From NCBI GenBank assembly GCA_965197795.1, contig OZ240228.1:2232001-2296000 (forward strand): a stretch of DNA of 64,000 nucleotides. Direction: 5' to 3'. A program made the translations under genes and the position numbers. Source of the DNA: WHTK01 sp965197795 (GTDB lineage: Bacteria; Chloroflexota; Dehalococcoidia; DSTF01; WHTK01). The first letter of the stretch is position 1. The number at the start of each line of letters is the position of its first letter. Under the pieces are notes generated by a model. It worked only from the letters and a program-made list of their open reading frames with translations, had not been told where the DNA came from and searched no databases. Of the stretch, positions 45,702 to 55,082 are shown one piece after another.

Positions 45702-47716
45702 TACTGGTCGCCCCCACTGGAGGCGTCGCTGAAGCGCTTCAGCGCTTCTTCCTGGTCACGCAGCTCAAGGTCGTAGATCTCACGGTACAGGCCGTCCTGC
45801 GCGATCAGTTCGTCGTGCTTGCCGCGTTCAGCGATCGTGCCGTCCTGCATGACCAGGATCGCGTCGGCGTTCTTCACCGTTCGCAGCCGCTGCGCGATGA
45901 CCAGCGTCGTGCGGCCCTTCATCACTTCGGCAAGCGCCTGCTGGATCAGGTACTCGGTCTGCGTGTCCACGCTGGAAGTAGAGTCGTCCAGGATCAGGAT
46001 ATGTGGGTCAAGCAGCAGCGTCCGCGCAATCGATACTCGCTGCTTCTGACCGCCGGACATCGTCACGCCGCGCTCTCCGACCCACGTGTCGTAGCCGTCC
46101 GGCAAAGACATGATGAAGTCGTGAATGCGCGCGATCTTCGCCGCTTCAATGATCTGCTCATAGGTCGAATTGACCGCCCCATAAGCGATGTTGTCGCGGA
46201 TCGTCGCCGAGAACATGAAAACGTCCTGCTGGATGATGCCGATATTGGCGCGCAGCGACTGCAGCGTCGTGTCACGGATGTCGACGTCGTCGATCAGGAT
46301 GCGTCCGTCGGTCACGTCGTAGAAGCGCGGCAGCAGGTTGACGATCGTCGTTTTGCCGGAGCCCGTAGGACCGAGCAACGCAACGACCGTGCCGGCTTCC
46401 GCTTCAAATGTCACGTCGTTGAGCACCGGGCTCACCGCGTCATAGCCGAACGAAACGCCTTCGAACCGCACCCGCCCCTTAACATCCTCTAGCGGTTTGG
46501 CGTCCGGCTGCTCCTGCACCGCGGACTCAGTATCGAGCACGTCGAAGATGCGGTCGCCGGAGGCTCCCGCTCTGGCAAACTGCTGCACGATCATGCCCAG
46601 CATGCGCATCGGCATGATCAGCAACGACTGATAGAAGAGAAACTCGATCAACCCGCCATAGCTGAGGTCGCCCTGAGTGATGAAATACGCTCCGACGCCC
46701 AGCACAAACACCTGCGACAGCATCGACATCGCTTGATAGAACGGCATGGTCTGCGCCTGGATCCGGTTCTGCCGGATGTTCCAGTAGAACAGCTCGTTGG
46801 CTTCCTTCTCAAACTTCTCGTTCTCGTGCTGCTCACGCGAAAACGCCTTGACCACGCGGACGCCGGACATGTTTTCCTGCAACACCGTCGTAATGCGCCC
46901 CAACTGATCCTGCACTGCCAGCCACAGACGCCGGCTCTTGAGCTGAATCCGGACCGACTGGAACGCGACGAGCGGCAGCAACGACCAGGCAATAAGCGCA
47001 AGGAGCCAGTTCGTGCTGAACATCAGCACCGCCGCCACGACGATCCTCAGCGAAATGTCCAGTAATCGCAGCACGCCCATCTGGATGAACATGCGCGTCG
47101 CTTCCACGTCCTGCGTCGCGCGCGACATCAACTGCCCGGTCTGCTGCTTGTCGTGGTAGGCGTAGCTCTGGCGCTGCAGCTTCTCGTAGATGTGGTTGCG
47201 CAGGTCGTAGGCCACGTGCTGGCTCAGCCACTCGCCCAGGAACTGCATCCAGTAGGCGAAGAAGCCACGCAGCAGCGCCAGGGCCAACAAGAGGCCCGCG
47301 GCAAGCGTCAGCGTGGAAACCTTCCCTTCAAAGGTCGCGCGGTCGACCAGCTCGACTTCGTCGCCCGCATCGTGGCCGCTGATTCGGGTCCCCTCGGCGC
47401 CGCGCTCCAGCGTCAGCCTGTCGCCGTCGATCGCGGTGACAACGACCTGCTCTGAATCGATGCGTATCTTGTCGCCCGTGGAGACGACACTTGGGTCGCT
47501 GATCGTGACCTGTGTGTCGTCTGGTGTTAGCTGCGCAGTGATCTCGGCGCCCGAGTCCTTGAAGGTCGGTGGCTTCAGGCCCGAGTCCACGGCGTAACCG
47601 ACGATCTGGGGCATCATCATCGTCGTGATAGCAGTCATCGCGACCACGATCCACGCGAATAGCACCTGTTTCTTGTACGGCCTCAGGAAGCTGAGCAGCC
47701 GCAGATGAGTTGACAT
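45701..47716 (-). CDS. ABC exporter half, degenerate ATPase (TM287-like), with inserted outer-loop domain
   Basis: 671 residues. The ATPase has Walker A GPTGSGKTT, signature MSGGQKQR, but Walker B ends ILILDDST (Asp for the catalytic Glu) and the switch reads LVIAQRLRT (Gln for His), the pattern of TM287 and BmrC-type subunits with one non-hydrolysing site. Between TM1 and TM2 lies an insert of about 80 residues with KIRIDSEQVVVTAIDGDRLT and EGTRISGHDAGDEVEL, a beta-domain motif otherwise known from phage and surface proteins. First gene of the operon. Confidence 0.92.
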   Translation of the reverse strand: MSTHLRLLSFLRPYKKQVLFAWIVVAMTAITTMMMPQIVGYAVDSGLKPPTFKDSGAEITAQLTPDDTQVTISDPSVVSTGDKIRIDSEQVVVTAIDGDRLTLERGAEGTRISGHDAGDEVELVDRATFEGKVSTLTLAAGLLLALALLRGFFAYWMQFLGEWLSQHVAYDLRNHIYEKLQRQSYAYHDKQQTGQLMSRATQDVEATRMFIQMGVLRLLDISLRIVVAAVLMFSTNWLLALIAWSLLPLVAFQSVRIQLKSRRLWLAVQDQLGRITTVLQENMSGVRVVKAFSREQHENEKFEKEANELFYWNIRQNRIQAQTMPFYQAMSMLSQVFVLGVGAYFITQGDLSYGGLIEFLFYQSLLIMPMRMLGMIVQQFARAGASGDRIFDVLDTESAVQEQPDAKPLEDVKGRVRFEGVSFGYDAVSPVLNDVTFEAEAGTVVALLGPTGSGKTTIVNLLPRFYDVTDGRILIDDVDIRDTTLQSLRANIGIIQQDVFMFSATIRDNIAYGAVNSTYEQIIEAAKIARIHDFIMSLPDGYDTWVGERGVTMSGGQKQRVSIARTLLLDPHILILDDSTSSVDTQTEYLIQQALAEVMKGRTTLVIAQRLRTVKNADAILVMQDGTIAERGKHDELIAQDGLYREIYDLELRDQEEALKRFSDASSGGDQ

Positions 47717-47744
47717 TTGGTGAAGGGAACTCCTTGCTGTTGCG

Positions 47745-47774
47745 ATTTTAGATTATCTTTAACGTACAGGTCAA
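47745..47774 (-). promoter_or_regulatory. Promoter of the ABC exporter operon
   Basis: On the minus strand TTGACC, 18 bases, TAAAAT, 28 bases before the ATG at 47716. AAGGAG lies between. It is the best sigma-70-like match in the divergent region between this operon and rimI. Confidence 0.5.
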
Positions 47775-47846
47775 AGATCGCCCTCACAGGGTTCTGGTCA
47801 GGCCCCTTATGCGTACGTTAACGTTGAGGTTACTTCGGGAGGGCGG

Positions 47847-48473
47847 ATGGTTACTCTCACGCGCTACCAGCTGCGACCCATGACGGAGGCCGATATCCCT
47901 CAGGTCGCCGAGATCGAGGGGCAGTCCTTCCCCACAACCTGGCCACGCACTGCTTACCGCCGCGAGCTGGCCAACCGGCTGGCTCGCTACCTAGTCCTGG
48001 TTGATCGGGCCAACAGCCCGATCTCGGCAGTTCAGGAGCGATCGGAACGCAAATCGATCCTTGGCTTCTTCCTCCGCAAGCCGGCTCAGGCGCCAACATC
48101 CGATTACATCATCGGTTACGTCGGCGTCTGGCTCATGGTCGATCAAGCCCACATCGTCGCCATCGCCATCCGGGAGGACTACCGCCGGCAGGGCCTCGGC
48201 GAGCTGCTGATGGCCGAATCCGTCGACACCGCGCTGGCCAACGGGCAGGAGAGCGTCACACTCGAGGTACGCCGTAGCAACGAATCCGCCCAGGCGCTTT
48301 ACGAGAAGTATCGCTTCCTCAAAGTTGGTGTCCGTCGTCGTTACTACACGGACAACAAAGAGGACGCTCTGATCATGACCACGCCGCCGATCAACACTGA
48401 CACTTACGCCGAGCACCTCGCCTACCTGCGCGACCGCTGGGAGCGTCGCTGGGCCCAGGGTACCGCTGGTTAG
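47847..48473 (+). CDS. rimI: Ribosomal-protein-alanine N-acetyltransferase-like (RimI)
   Basis: 208 residues, GNAT fold. LRPMTEADIPQVAEIEGQSF at the start, CoA-binding loop REDYRRQGLGELLM, and VTLEVRRSNESAQALYEKYRF typical of RimI. An insert of about 45 residues (QERSERKSILGFFLRKPAQA) makes it longer than E. coli RimI (148). It would acetylate a protein N-terminus, with S18 as the usual target. Starts after GGGAGGGCGG. Confidence 0.85.
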   Translation: MVTLTRYQLRPMTEADIPQVAEIEGQSFPTTWPRTAYRRELANRLARYLVLVDRANSPISAVQERSERKSILGFFLRKPAQAPTSDYIIGYVGVWLMVDQAHIVAIAIREDYRRQGLGELLMAESVDTALANGQESVTLEVRRSNESAQALYEKYRFLKVGVRRRYYTDNKEDALIMTTPPINTDTYAEHLAYLRDRWERRWAQGTAG

Positions 48474-48507
48474 AGCGCTGCCGGGCTTGTTGTCGCCAGC
48501 GGTGCGG

Positions 48508-48780
48508 TTACGTGGTTTCTGCGGCTTCGACGCTGAGGTAGATGTAGAAGCGGGACTCTCGCTCGAGGATCAGCGGCGTCTTACCGGCGTCCATTTGCTC
48601 GCGGATGAAGTTAGGCAGCTCGGCGCCGTGACCCTTGACCGGGAAGCTGCGCTCGTAGCGATACTCCTGCTCGCCGAGCTTGGCCTTCGTGTAGGGTGGC
48701 GGTCCGTAGAAGCGAACGCGCGGTACTTCCAGCCCGTCCAGCGGCAGCGGTTCAAGCAGCGATTCGTCGAGTTCCAGCAC
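48508..48780 (-). CDS. Small conserved protein of unknown function
   Basis: 90 residues: LDGLEVPRVRFYGPPPYTKA, LGEQEYRYERSFPVKGHGAE, then FYIYLSVEAAETT at the end. Seven bases after the SRPBCC gene on the same strand, so likely co-transcribed. No function can be named. Confidence 0.65.
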   Translation of the reverse strand: MLELDESLLEPLPLDGLEVPRVRFYGPPPYTKAKLGEQEYRYERSFPVKGHGAELPNFIREQMDAGKTPLILERESRFYIYLSVEAAETT

Positions 48781-48787
48781 CGGCGTC

Positions 48788-49231
48788 CTAGTTGGCGCTT
48801 TCGAGGCGATCTTTGAGCAGCGCCATCGAATCCTTGGCCAGCTGATCGAACAGGCGCTCCATGAAAAGCATGTCCATCAGCTTGCCCATGCCGCCCATCG
48901 GCGGAGTGTAATCGATGCTCCAGGCAACTTTTGTGCCCTCTCGAAAGGGCACTACGGCGAGGCGGCCCGTCATCTCCATGCCCCTCGTGTGCCGCCACGT
49001 GACGACCTCATTAGGCTTGAACTCGGTGACGATTGCCTCGACCGTCTCTTTGCGCGCACCAACCTGGATCTTCATCGTGCTCGTGGCGCCCAGGCCGGAT
49101 TTTTCCAGCGAGGTGACTTCGGCGTCCTTCGTCCACTTCACCCACTCCGGATGCGACTCCACGTCCGCCAGATAGGCGAACACGGTTTCAAGCGGCGCGT
49201 CAATGTCGATCGAGTTGTCGAGTCGCGGCAT
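48788..49231 (-). CDS. SRPBCC/polyketide-cyclase-like ligand-binding protein
   Basis: 147 residues: LDNSIDIDAPLETVFAYLAD, ESHPEWVKWTKDAEVTSLEK, EVVTWRHTRGMEMTGRLAVV, and the long C-terminal helix DMLFMERLFDQLAKDSMALL. This is the START/Bet v1 helix-grip fold that binds small hydrophobic molecules. The ligand is unknown. Intact, divergent from the GNAT gene. Confidence 0.85.
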   Translation of the reverse strand: MPRLDNSIDIDAPLETVFAYLADVESHPEWVKWTKDAEVTSLEKSGLGATSTMKIQVGARKETVEAIVTEFKPNEVVTWRHTRGMEMTGRLAVVPFREGTKVAWSIDYTPPMGGMGKLMDMLFMERLFDQLAKDSMALLKDRLESAN

Positions 49232-49405
49232 ACTACCCCGTTTGCTCCCGCTGCCAATAATATCCGGGGTGCTACTAGTGTCAACGAGTGCCGAACCTAG
49301 GGGTATGCAGCTTGACGCAAATCCAGGTGCTACCTAGGATTGCTGTTACCTTCTTAAGTAAAGCAGACTCTCTAAGCGGACTCCGCGAGACCCGAGGAAC
49401 ATCGA

Positions 49406-50308
49406 ATGAGCGCCCGCGCCGGCAGCGCGACCACCAGACAAACCAACATCCGTCGCGCGGCCAATGTGCGCCAGCTTCGAGACCCGGAGTCGCTCCGCCC
49501 GCTCCTCGAAGCCGGCGGCTCCTACGCCGCCTACGCCCTGGCATACCTTGACCCGCGTATCTTTCACCAGGCCGAGTTCTACGAGGCCATCGCTGGCGAT
49601 CGTCAGGCGGTAGTCATGCACGGCCGTGGCGGCCTGGGCCCTTCAACCTTCACGCTGGGTGACGCCGAGCTGGTCGAGCAATTGCTCGACCAGCATCCGG
49701 GACCGCGCCAGGCCTTTCTCACCTGCGAAACGGCGCACTCCGAGGCCGTCCTGATCTCTCACAACCTGTGGCGTCCGTTAACCATGATGCGCATGCAGCT
49801 CAATGCAGCGGATTTCCAGCTTCCCGACGGCATGGCTGAGGTCCGGCGCCTCACAGGGGCGGACGCGAAAGACCTCAACCGCCTTTATCAGGACGAAGGC
49901 ACCCGCCACCTCGGCCGCCAGATCGTCGAGGGCATCTACTATGGCGCCTTCCACCGCTCACGGCTCGTAGCCGCGGCCGGCACTCATATCTACTCCCGCC
50001 ACGAGGGCGTCGGAGTCATCGGCAACGTTTTCACGCATCCCGACTTCCGCAATCACGGCCTCGCAACCGCCGCAACTGCGGCCGTCACGCAGCATCTGCT
50101 CGACGCCTGCGACCTCGTCGTCCTCAACGTGGACCCGGCAAACCGCACGGCGCGTCACATCTACGAGCAGCTCGGCTACAAAGAGGCGGGGCGTCTTGTC
50201 GAGGCGATGGCGACGCGCCGCAGCGCCCACACGCCGGTCCCCTTCCTCAAGCGCCTCATAGCCCGATACCGCGCCGGCGCCCTTAACTCAGAACTCATTG
50301 AGCTCTAG
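49406..50308 (+). CDS. GNAT-family N-acetyltransferase (two-domain)
   Basis: 300 residues. The first half (SLRPLLEAGGSYAAYALAYL) is a degenerate GNAT-like domain. The second half is complete: VRRLTGADAKDLNRLYQDEG, VIGNVFTHPDFRNHGLATAA with the CoA loop, and LVVLNVDPANRTARHIYEQL. First gene of an apparent operon with the nucleotidyltransferase (5-base gap). The substrate is unknown. Confidence 0.85.
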   Translation: MSARAGSATTRQTNIRRAANVRQLRDPESLRPLLEAGGSYAAYALAYLDPRIFHQAEFYEAIAGDRQAVVMHGRGGLGPSTFTLGDAELVEQLLDQHPGPRQAFLTCETAHSEAVLISHNLWRPLTMMRMQLNAADFQLPDGMAEVRRLTGADAKDLNRLYQDEGTRHLGRQIVEGIYYGAFHRSRLVAAAGTHIYSRHEGVGVIGNVFTHPDFRNHGLATAATAAVTQHLLDACDLVVLNVDPANRTARHIYEQLGYKEAGRLVEAMATRRSAHTPVPFLKRLIARYRAGALNSELIEL

Positions 50309-50313
50309 CGCGA

Positions 50314-51405
50314 ATGGAGGCGGTGATTCTGGTCGGAGGCGGAGGGACCAGGCTCCGTCCCCTGACCTACGCCGTGCCCAAACCCCTGATCCCCGTCTTC
50401 AATCAGCCCCTCATCGTCCGGATCATCGCGAACCTGGCCCGCCATGGCGTGGATCGTGTTGTCCTAGCCGCCTCCAGCGACGAGCGCCGCATCGAGTCTG
50501 CGCTGGGCGGTGGCGCCGGGCTTGGCGTGGAGCTGTCCTACAGCTACGAGACCGAACCGCTGGGCTCCGGGCTGGCGGTCAAACAAGCGTCGCGCGATTT
50601 CGGCGGCGCCTTCTTTGTATGCAACGGCGACATCATCACCGACCTCGACCTGTCGGCGATGCTTAACTGCCATCGCGAACACGAAGCCACGCTGAGCATC
50701 GCCCTCTCGTCCGTCGACGACCCGACGGCGTACGGTATCGCGGAGCTGGCGGCCGGGGACCGCATCACGCGTTTCGTCGAGAAGCCCGCCCGTGATGAAG
50801 CACCCAGCGCCTGGGCCAACGCCGGTACCTGGATCTTCGAGCCGGAGGTCCTCGAACACATCCCCGACGAGAAAATGGATGGCTCGCTGGAGAGGCTCGT
50901 GTTCCCTTCCCTGATCGCCGGCGGCTATACGGTGCAGGGCTTCCCGTCGAATGCTTACTGGATCGACGTTGGAACTTCGGAGCGCTACCTGCAGCTGCAC
51001 CGCGACGTCTTCGCGGAGGGCCTTGAAGGTTGGCATGACGTTGGCGTCGAGTCCAGCGCCGCGCTCGGCGAAGGCTGCCAGGTCTGGCCGGACGCCGAGC
51101 TCGGCGCCAACGTCATGCTGGGACGCGACGCACGCATCGGCGGTCAAGTCAGAATTGCGGGGCCCAGCGTGCTGGGCGACAACTGTGCGGTCCGTGAGCG
51201 CGCCAGCATCTCTAGCTCCGTCCTCTGGTCGGACGTCAGGGTCGGCACCGGAGCCGTTATAAGCGACAGCATCATCGGCGCCGGCTGCTGGATCGGTGAC
51301 GAAGCCACAATCGACGGCGCTGTGCTTGCGAATGGAGCCCGGGTCAAACGCGGTGTGCGTCTCGGACCCGGGAGTAGACTTGAGCCTGACGAAGTCGCAG
51401 GCTAG
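50314..51405 (+). CDS. Sugar-phosphate nucleotidyltransferase with left-handed beta-helix domain
   Basis: 363 residues. The signature VILVGGGGTRLRPLTYAVPK binds NTP; FVCNGDIITDLD holds the metal Asp; YGIAEL, RFVEKP and NAGTWIFEPE complete the catalytic domain. From residue 255 a hexapeptide helix follows (GEGCQVWPDAELGANVMLGR). It resembles GDP-mannose or UDP/dTDP-glucose pyrophosphorylases; the phosphomutase next door makes mannose-1-P or glucose-1-P the likely substrate. Confidence 0.88.
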   Translation: MEAVILVGGGGTRLRPLTYAVPKPLIPVFNQPLIVRIIANLARHGVDRVVLAASSDERRIESALGGGAGLGVELSYSYETEPLGSGLAVKQASRDFGGAFFVCNGDIITDLDLSAMLNCHREHEATLSIALSSVDDPTAYGIAELAAGDRITRFVEKPARDEAPSAWANAGTWIFEPEVLEHIPDEKMDGSLERLVFPSLIAGGYTVQGFPSNAYWIDVGTSERYLQLHRDVFAEGLEGWHDVGVESSAALGEGCQVWPDAELGANVMLGRDARIGGQVRIAGPSVLGDNCAVRERASISSSVLWSDVRVGTGAVISDSIIGAGCWIGDEATIDGAVLANGARVKRGVRLGPGSRLEPDEVAG

Positions 51406-51434
51406 ACTCGATTAGCAAGGATCTGGAACCCGCC

Positions 51435-52862
51435 ATGACCAGAACCCCGATCAAGTTCGGCACCGACGGCTGGCGAGCCGTCATCGCCGAAGATTACACC
51501 TTTGAGAACGTGCGAGATTGCGCAGAAGGCGTCGCTCGCTATCTAGAGAACGCCGGCCTGGCCGGCCGTGGCCTCGTCATCGGCTTCGACACGCGATTTG
51601 GCTCCGAGCACTTCGCCGCCGCCAGCGCCGAGGTCGTCGCCGCTCACGGTATCCAGACCTACATCTTCGAGGACGCCGCGGCCACGCCCGTCGCCTGCCA
51701 CGCCATCCTCAATAAGCGGGCCGGCGGCGCGATCATCATCACCGCCTCGCACAATCCCGGAACCTACAACGGCTTCAAGTACAAGCCCGAATACGCCGGC
51801 AGCGCGCCACCAGAGGTCGTCGATGCCCTCGAAGCGGCGATCGAGGCTGGACGCGTCGCCGGAGAACCGCGCCGCCTCGCCTTCGACGACGCTCTGCAGC
51901 AGGGCATAGTTCAGCGCTTTGACCCGCGGCCCGCCTACGACGCCCAGATCACACGCCTCGTCGACCTCGACCGTCTGCGCTCCACCGGCGTCCATGTCGT
52001 TTTCGACGCCATGCACGCCACCGGGGCCGGCGTCCTCTCTCGCCTCCTCGAAGGCGGCACCACGCGCGTCGTTGAGCTGCGCGGCGAACGTAACCCCATA
52101 TTCCCCGGCATGTCCGCACCCGAGCCCATCGGCCGCAACCTCGCACCGCTCATGGAGACGGTGGTCAACTCGAGCGCTGACGTCGGTCTCGCGACGGACG
52201 GCGACGCCGACCGCCTCGGCGTCGTCGATGAGACCGGCCACTTCGTCGACCAGCACCAGACCTACGCCCTGCTCTGTCTCTACCTGCTGGAGTATCGCGG
52301 TCAGCGAGCGCCCATCGTACGCTCGCTGACCAGCACGCGAATGATCGACAAGCTGGGGGAGCAGTACGGCATACCAGTGCATGAGACACCCGTCGGCTTC
52401 AAGTTCCTCGGCCCAAAGATGATCCAAACCGGCGCCATGGCGGCAGGCGAAGAGAGCGGCGGCTACGCCATCGCGGAGCATCTGCCGGAGCGCGATGGTT
52501 GTTTCACCGGTCTACTCATGCTCGATCTCCTGGCACGCTCCGGCAAGACAATGTCACAGCTGGTGCAAGACCTCTACGCGAGAGTCGGCCAGCATTTCTA
52601 CGATCGTATCGACGTCCACGTCGCCCCGGATCAGCGCCAGAAAGCCATCGACCGCGTAGCGGCCGCCCGGCCGTATGCCCTGGGAGGCCGGCGTGTCCTG
52701 CGCCAGGACAGCATCGACGGCTTCCGATTCGAGCTCGAGGGTGGTTGGTTGCTGATCCGCCCGTCCGGCACCGAGCCTTTGCTGCGTATCTACACCGAGA
52801 TGACGGATCCCGCCTGGGTCAATCCAATGCTGGAAGCCGGGCGGGAGCTCGCCGGCGTCTAG
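51435..52862 (+). CDS. Phosphohexomutase (phosphomannomutase/phosphoglucomutase family)
   Basis: 475 residues, four domains: start KFGTDGWRAVIAEDYTFENV, active-site Ser in TASHNPGTYNGFKYKP, metal loop ATDGDADRLGVVDE, sugar loop GEESGGYAI and phosphate-binding RPSGTEPLLRIYTE. It interconverts hexose 6-phosphate and 1-phosphate. Lies 29 bases after the nucleotidyltransferase; its stop overlaps that of the convergent cupin gene by 4 bases. Confidence 0.92.
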   Translation: MTRTPIKFGTDGWRAVIAEDYTFENVRDCAEGVARYLENAGLAGRGLVIGFDTRFGSEHFAAASAEVVAAHGIQTYIFEDAAATPVACHAILNKRAGGAIIITASHNPGTYNGFKYKPEYAGSAPPEVVDALEAAIEAGRVAGEPRRLAFDDALQQGIVQRFDPRPAYDAQITRLVDLDRLRSTGVHVVFDAMHATGAGVLSRLLEGGTTRVVELRGERNPIFPGMSAPEPIGRNLAPLMETVVNSSADVGLATDGDADRLGVVDETGHFVDQHQTYALLCLYLLEYRGQRAPIVRSLTSTRMIDKLGEQYGIPVHETPVGFKFLGPKMIQTGAMAAGEESGGYAIAEHLPERDGCFTGLLMLDLLARSGKTMSQLVQDLYARVGQHFYDRIDVHVAPDQRQKAIDRVAAARPYALGGRRVLRQDSIDGFRFELEGGWLLIRPSGTEPLLRIYTEMTDPAWVNPMLEAGRELAGV

Positions 52863-53380
52863 CTCCGCTCGAGGCGTTGGACTTTGCGCTCGTCCTGTGT
52901 CTCATGGCTGCGACCGTAGTCATCCTCGAGTCGCCAGGTCATGCCGAGCTCTGGCGTCGAGACCTCGACAATGTCGCAGTCGGTAATGCCGGCCAGCCGA
53001 TGCTTCTGACCGCTGGCGCAGCTATACCCCTGCCCGGGTTCAAGCTCGCACTCCTCGAGCTCGCCGCGGTCGTTCTCCCAGGTCACCTTGGCACGCCCGT
53101 TGATCAGTAGCCAGCTCTCGCGCTTGTCCTGGTGCATCTGAAGCGACATGCGATGCCCCTCGAAGACGTGCAAGACCTTGCCGACGTACGGCTGATCGGG
53201 CGGCGTCCAGAGCAGCTCCCATCCCCACGGCTTGTCCACTCGCCTGACAAACGGCGACGTCCGGAAACTGGACGGATCGAATTGATTGGGAAAGCCCGCT
53301 GCCACGATTTCTGCCCATCCTGGCAGTCCAGAGGGATTGCCTACCGCAAATAGCAACACCTGGCCGGAGCCAGGCGTCAC
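52859..53380 (-). CDS. Cupin protein related to type II mannose-6-phosphate isomerase
   Basis: 173 residues with one cupin domain: FVRRVDKPWGWELLWTPPD, MSLQMHQDKRESWLLINGRA (metal His pair and Glu), GQGYSCASGQKHRLAGITDC (second His) and DIVEVSTPELG. Such domains occur at the end of GDP-mannose pyrophosphorylase/PMI proteins and as free sugar isomerases or epimerases. Co-directional with rpsI and 26 bases after it. The start may be further in. Confidence 0.8.
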   Translation of the reverse strand: MTPGSGQVLLFAVGNPSGLPGWAEIVAAGFPNQFDPSSFRTSPFVRRVDKPWGWELLWTPPDQPYVGKVLHVFEGHRMSLQMHQDKRESWLLINGRAKVTWENDRGELEECELEPGQGYSCASGQKHRLAGITDCDIVEVSTPELGMTWRLEDDYGRSHETQDERKVQRLERS

Positions 53381-53405
53381 AAGTTATCGAAGCTGCTCCG
53401 CGTCC

Positions 53406-53801
53406 TTAGCGCTTAGTGTACTGCTCCGCTTTTCGGGCCCGCTTCAGCCCGTACTTCTTGCGCTCTTTCATGCGGGAGTCTCGCGTCAGCAGCCCATGTT
53501 GCCGCAACTGTGGCTTCATAGTCTCGTCGAACTGCACCAGCGCCCGCGCGATGCCGTGCGAGAGTGCGCCCGCCCAGCCCGTGACACCACCGCCTTCGAC
53601 TTTCGCCTGCACGCCGAACTTGCCTGACTGGCCCAGCGCCACCAATGGACGCATCGCGATCTCCTGCAGCGCGATGCGCGGCAGCGCATCCTCCAGCGTG
53701 CGACCGTTTACCACGATCTCCTGCGCCCCAGAATAGAGCCGTACGCGTGCCACCGCGGTCTTGCGCCGTCCAGTCCCCGCGAAGTACTGCTGAGTCGTCA
53801 A
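53406..53801 (-). CDS. rpsI: 30S ribosomal protein S9
   Basis: 131 residues, normal length: FAGTGRRKTAVARVRLYSGA at the start, GVTGWAGALSHGIARALVQF in the middle, and the basic tail LLTRDSRMKERKKYGLKRAR ending YTKR, which reaches the P-site tRNA. Directly follows rplM, as in most bacteria. Confidence 0.97.
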   Translation of the reverse strand: MTTQQYFAGTGRRKTAVARVRLYSGAQEIVVNGRTLEDALPRIALQEIAMRPLVALGQSGKFGVQAKVEGGGVTGWAGALSHGIARALVQFDETMKPQLRQHGLLTRDSRMKERKKYGLKRARKAEQYTKR

Positions 53802-54257
53802 CTAGCTGGCCTCCTGGCGGCTCTTCTTACCCTGGCCGGCGCGCACCTGCGCCTCGTGTGGGTGGTCGGAGCCGGCGTATATCTTGAGATGGCGGATCTG
53901 AGCGCGGCCGAGGCGGCCTTTCGGCATCATGCCCCAGACTGCGGCTCGCACCACCCGTTCTGGGTGCTTTTCAAGTTGCGTGTCCAGTCGGACGCTTTTG
54001 AGGCCGCCGAGATAGCCGGTGTGGTGCCGATACAGCTTCTGCGACAGCTTCTGACCCGTTAGCTTCACCTTGGAAGCGTTGGTCACGATTACGAAGTCGC
54101 CCATGTCGAGGTGCGGCGTAAAGGTTGGCTTGTCCTTGCCGCGCAGCGCAGCGGCGATGTCGGTAGCCAGGCGGCCCAACGCTAGGCCTTCCGCATCGAC
54201 GACTCGCCAGCGCTTGTCGATGTCTTTCGCTCGTAGCGTGTATGTTTTCACGGACAT
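53802..54257 (-). CDS. rplM: 50S ribosomal protein L13
   Basis: 151 residues from the ATG at 54257 (MSVKTYTLRAKDIDKRWRVV); the upstream extension to 54284 lacks homology. GLALGRLATDIAAALRGKDK, DFVIVTNASKVKLTGQK, YRHTGY-like YRHHTGYLGGLK and RAVWGMMPKGRLGR-like AAVWGMMPKGRLGRAQIR are the family motifs. It stops one base before rpsI begins. Confidence 0.96.
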   Translation of the reverse strand: MSVKTYTLRAKDIDKRWRVVDAEGLALGRLATDIAAALRGKDKPTFTPHLDMGDFVIVTNASKVKLTGQKLSQKLYRHHTGYLGGLKSVRLDTQLEKHPERVVRAAVWGMMPKGRLGRAQIRHLKIYAGSDHPHEAQVRAGQGKKSRQEAS

Positions 54258-54280
54258 TGAGTCTAGCAGACGAAACCGCT

Positions 54281-55078
54281 TCAATCCAGCCTGAACACGT
54301 CCGGCTCATAGACGACCCGCATCAGGTACAAACCGTGTGGCGCCGCCGCCGGCCCAGCGCTGGCGGGCGGCCCTTTCAGGAGCAACGCGAACCCATCCAC
54401 GCCGAGCTTTCCACGCCCCACTTCCACCAGTGCACCCGTCATGCGCCGCACCTGGTGCGGCAGGAACGCGTTCGCCTCGGCATCGATAATGATCGACGAG
54501 GCTTCCCTGCGTACCTCGAGCCTGTAGAGCTCGCGCGTCGTGCTCGCGGACGCGTCTTCCAGCCGCGAGGCGAACGCCGCGAAGTCGTGCGCGCCGGCCA
54601 ACCGTCTCGCTGCCTCTGCCATGGCTGCAACGTCCAGCTCGCCGGCGACGTGCCATGCCCGGCCCCGCTCTAACGCTGGCCGAACGTCGCCATTGTCGAT
54701 GACGTAGCGATACCACCGCCGCCTCGCGGCGCGTCGTGGGTCGAAGGCCGGGGATACTTCGGCCACGGCCTGAACCACGACGTCGTCCGGTAGCCACGCG
54801 TTGAGAGCTCGGCGCAGCGTTTCGCAGTCGAGCCGGCTGGCGGTGCTGGACGCAGCGACCTGCCCTCGCGCATGCACACCTGCGTCCGTGCGCCCTGCTA
54901 GGGCCACACGTGAAGGCGCCTCGGTCGCCTTGACGATCGCATCCTCCAGGACGCCCTGCACTGTGATCGCGTTGGCCTGAAGCTGCGATCCGGCGAAGCG
55001 GGCGCCGTCGTACTCGACCAGAAGCGCAACACGACGGCCCCTTTCGGCGGCCACCGCGTTTCTTGTTTGTTCCGACAC
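54281..55078 (-). CDS. truA: tRNA pseudouridine(38-40) synthase TruA
   Basis: 265 residues. VEYDGARFAGSQLQANAITV, catalytic Asp in ALAGRTDAGVHARGQVA, RWYRYVIDNGD and NAFLPHQVRRMTGALVEVGR are intact. It modifies U38-U40 in the anticodon stem of tRNAs. Lies between rplQ and rplM in the operon, a common order. Confidence 0.95.
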   Translation of the reverse strand: MSEQTRNAVAAERGRRVALLVEYDGARFAGSQLQANAITVQGVLEDAIVKATEAPSRVALAGRTDAGVHARGQVAASSTASRLDCETLRRALNAWLPDDVVVQAVAEVSPAFDPRRAARRRWYRYVIDNGDVRPALERGRAWHVAGELDVAAMAEAARRLAGAHDFAAFASRLEDASASTTRELYRLEVRREASSIIIDAEANAFLPHQVRRMTGALVEVGRGKLGVDGFALLLKGPPASAGPAAAPHGLYLMRVVYEPDVFRLD

Positions 55079-55082
55079 GCGA

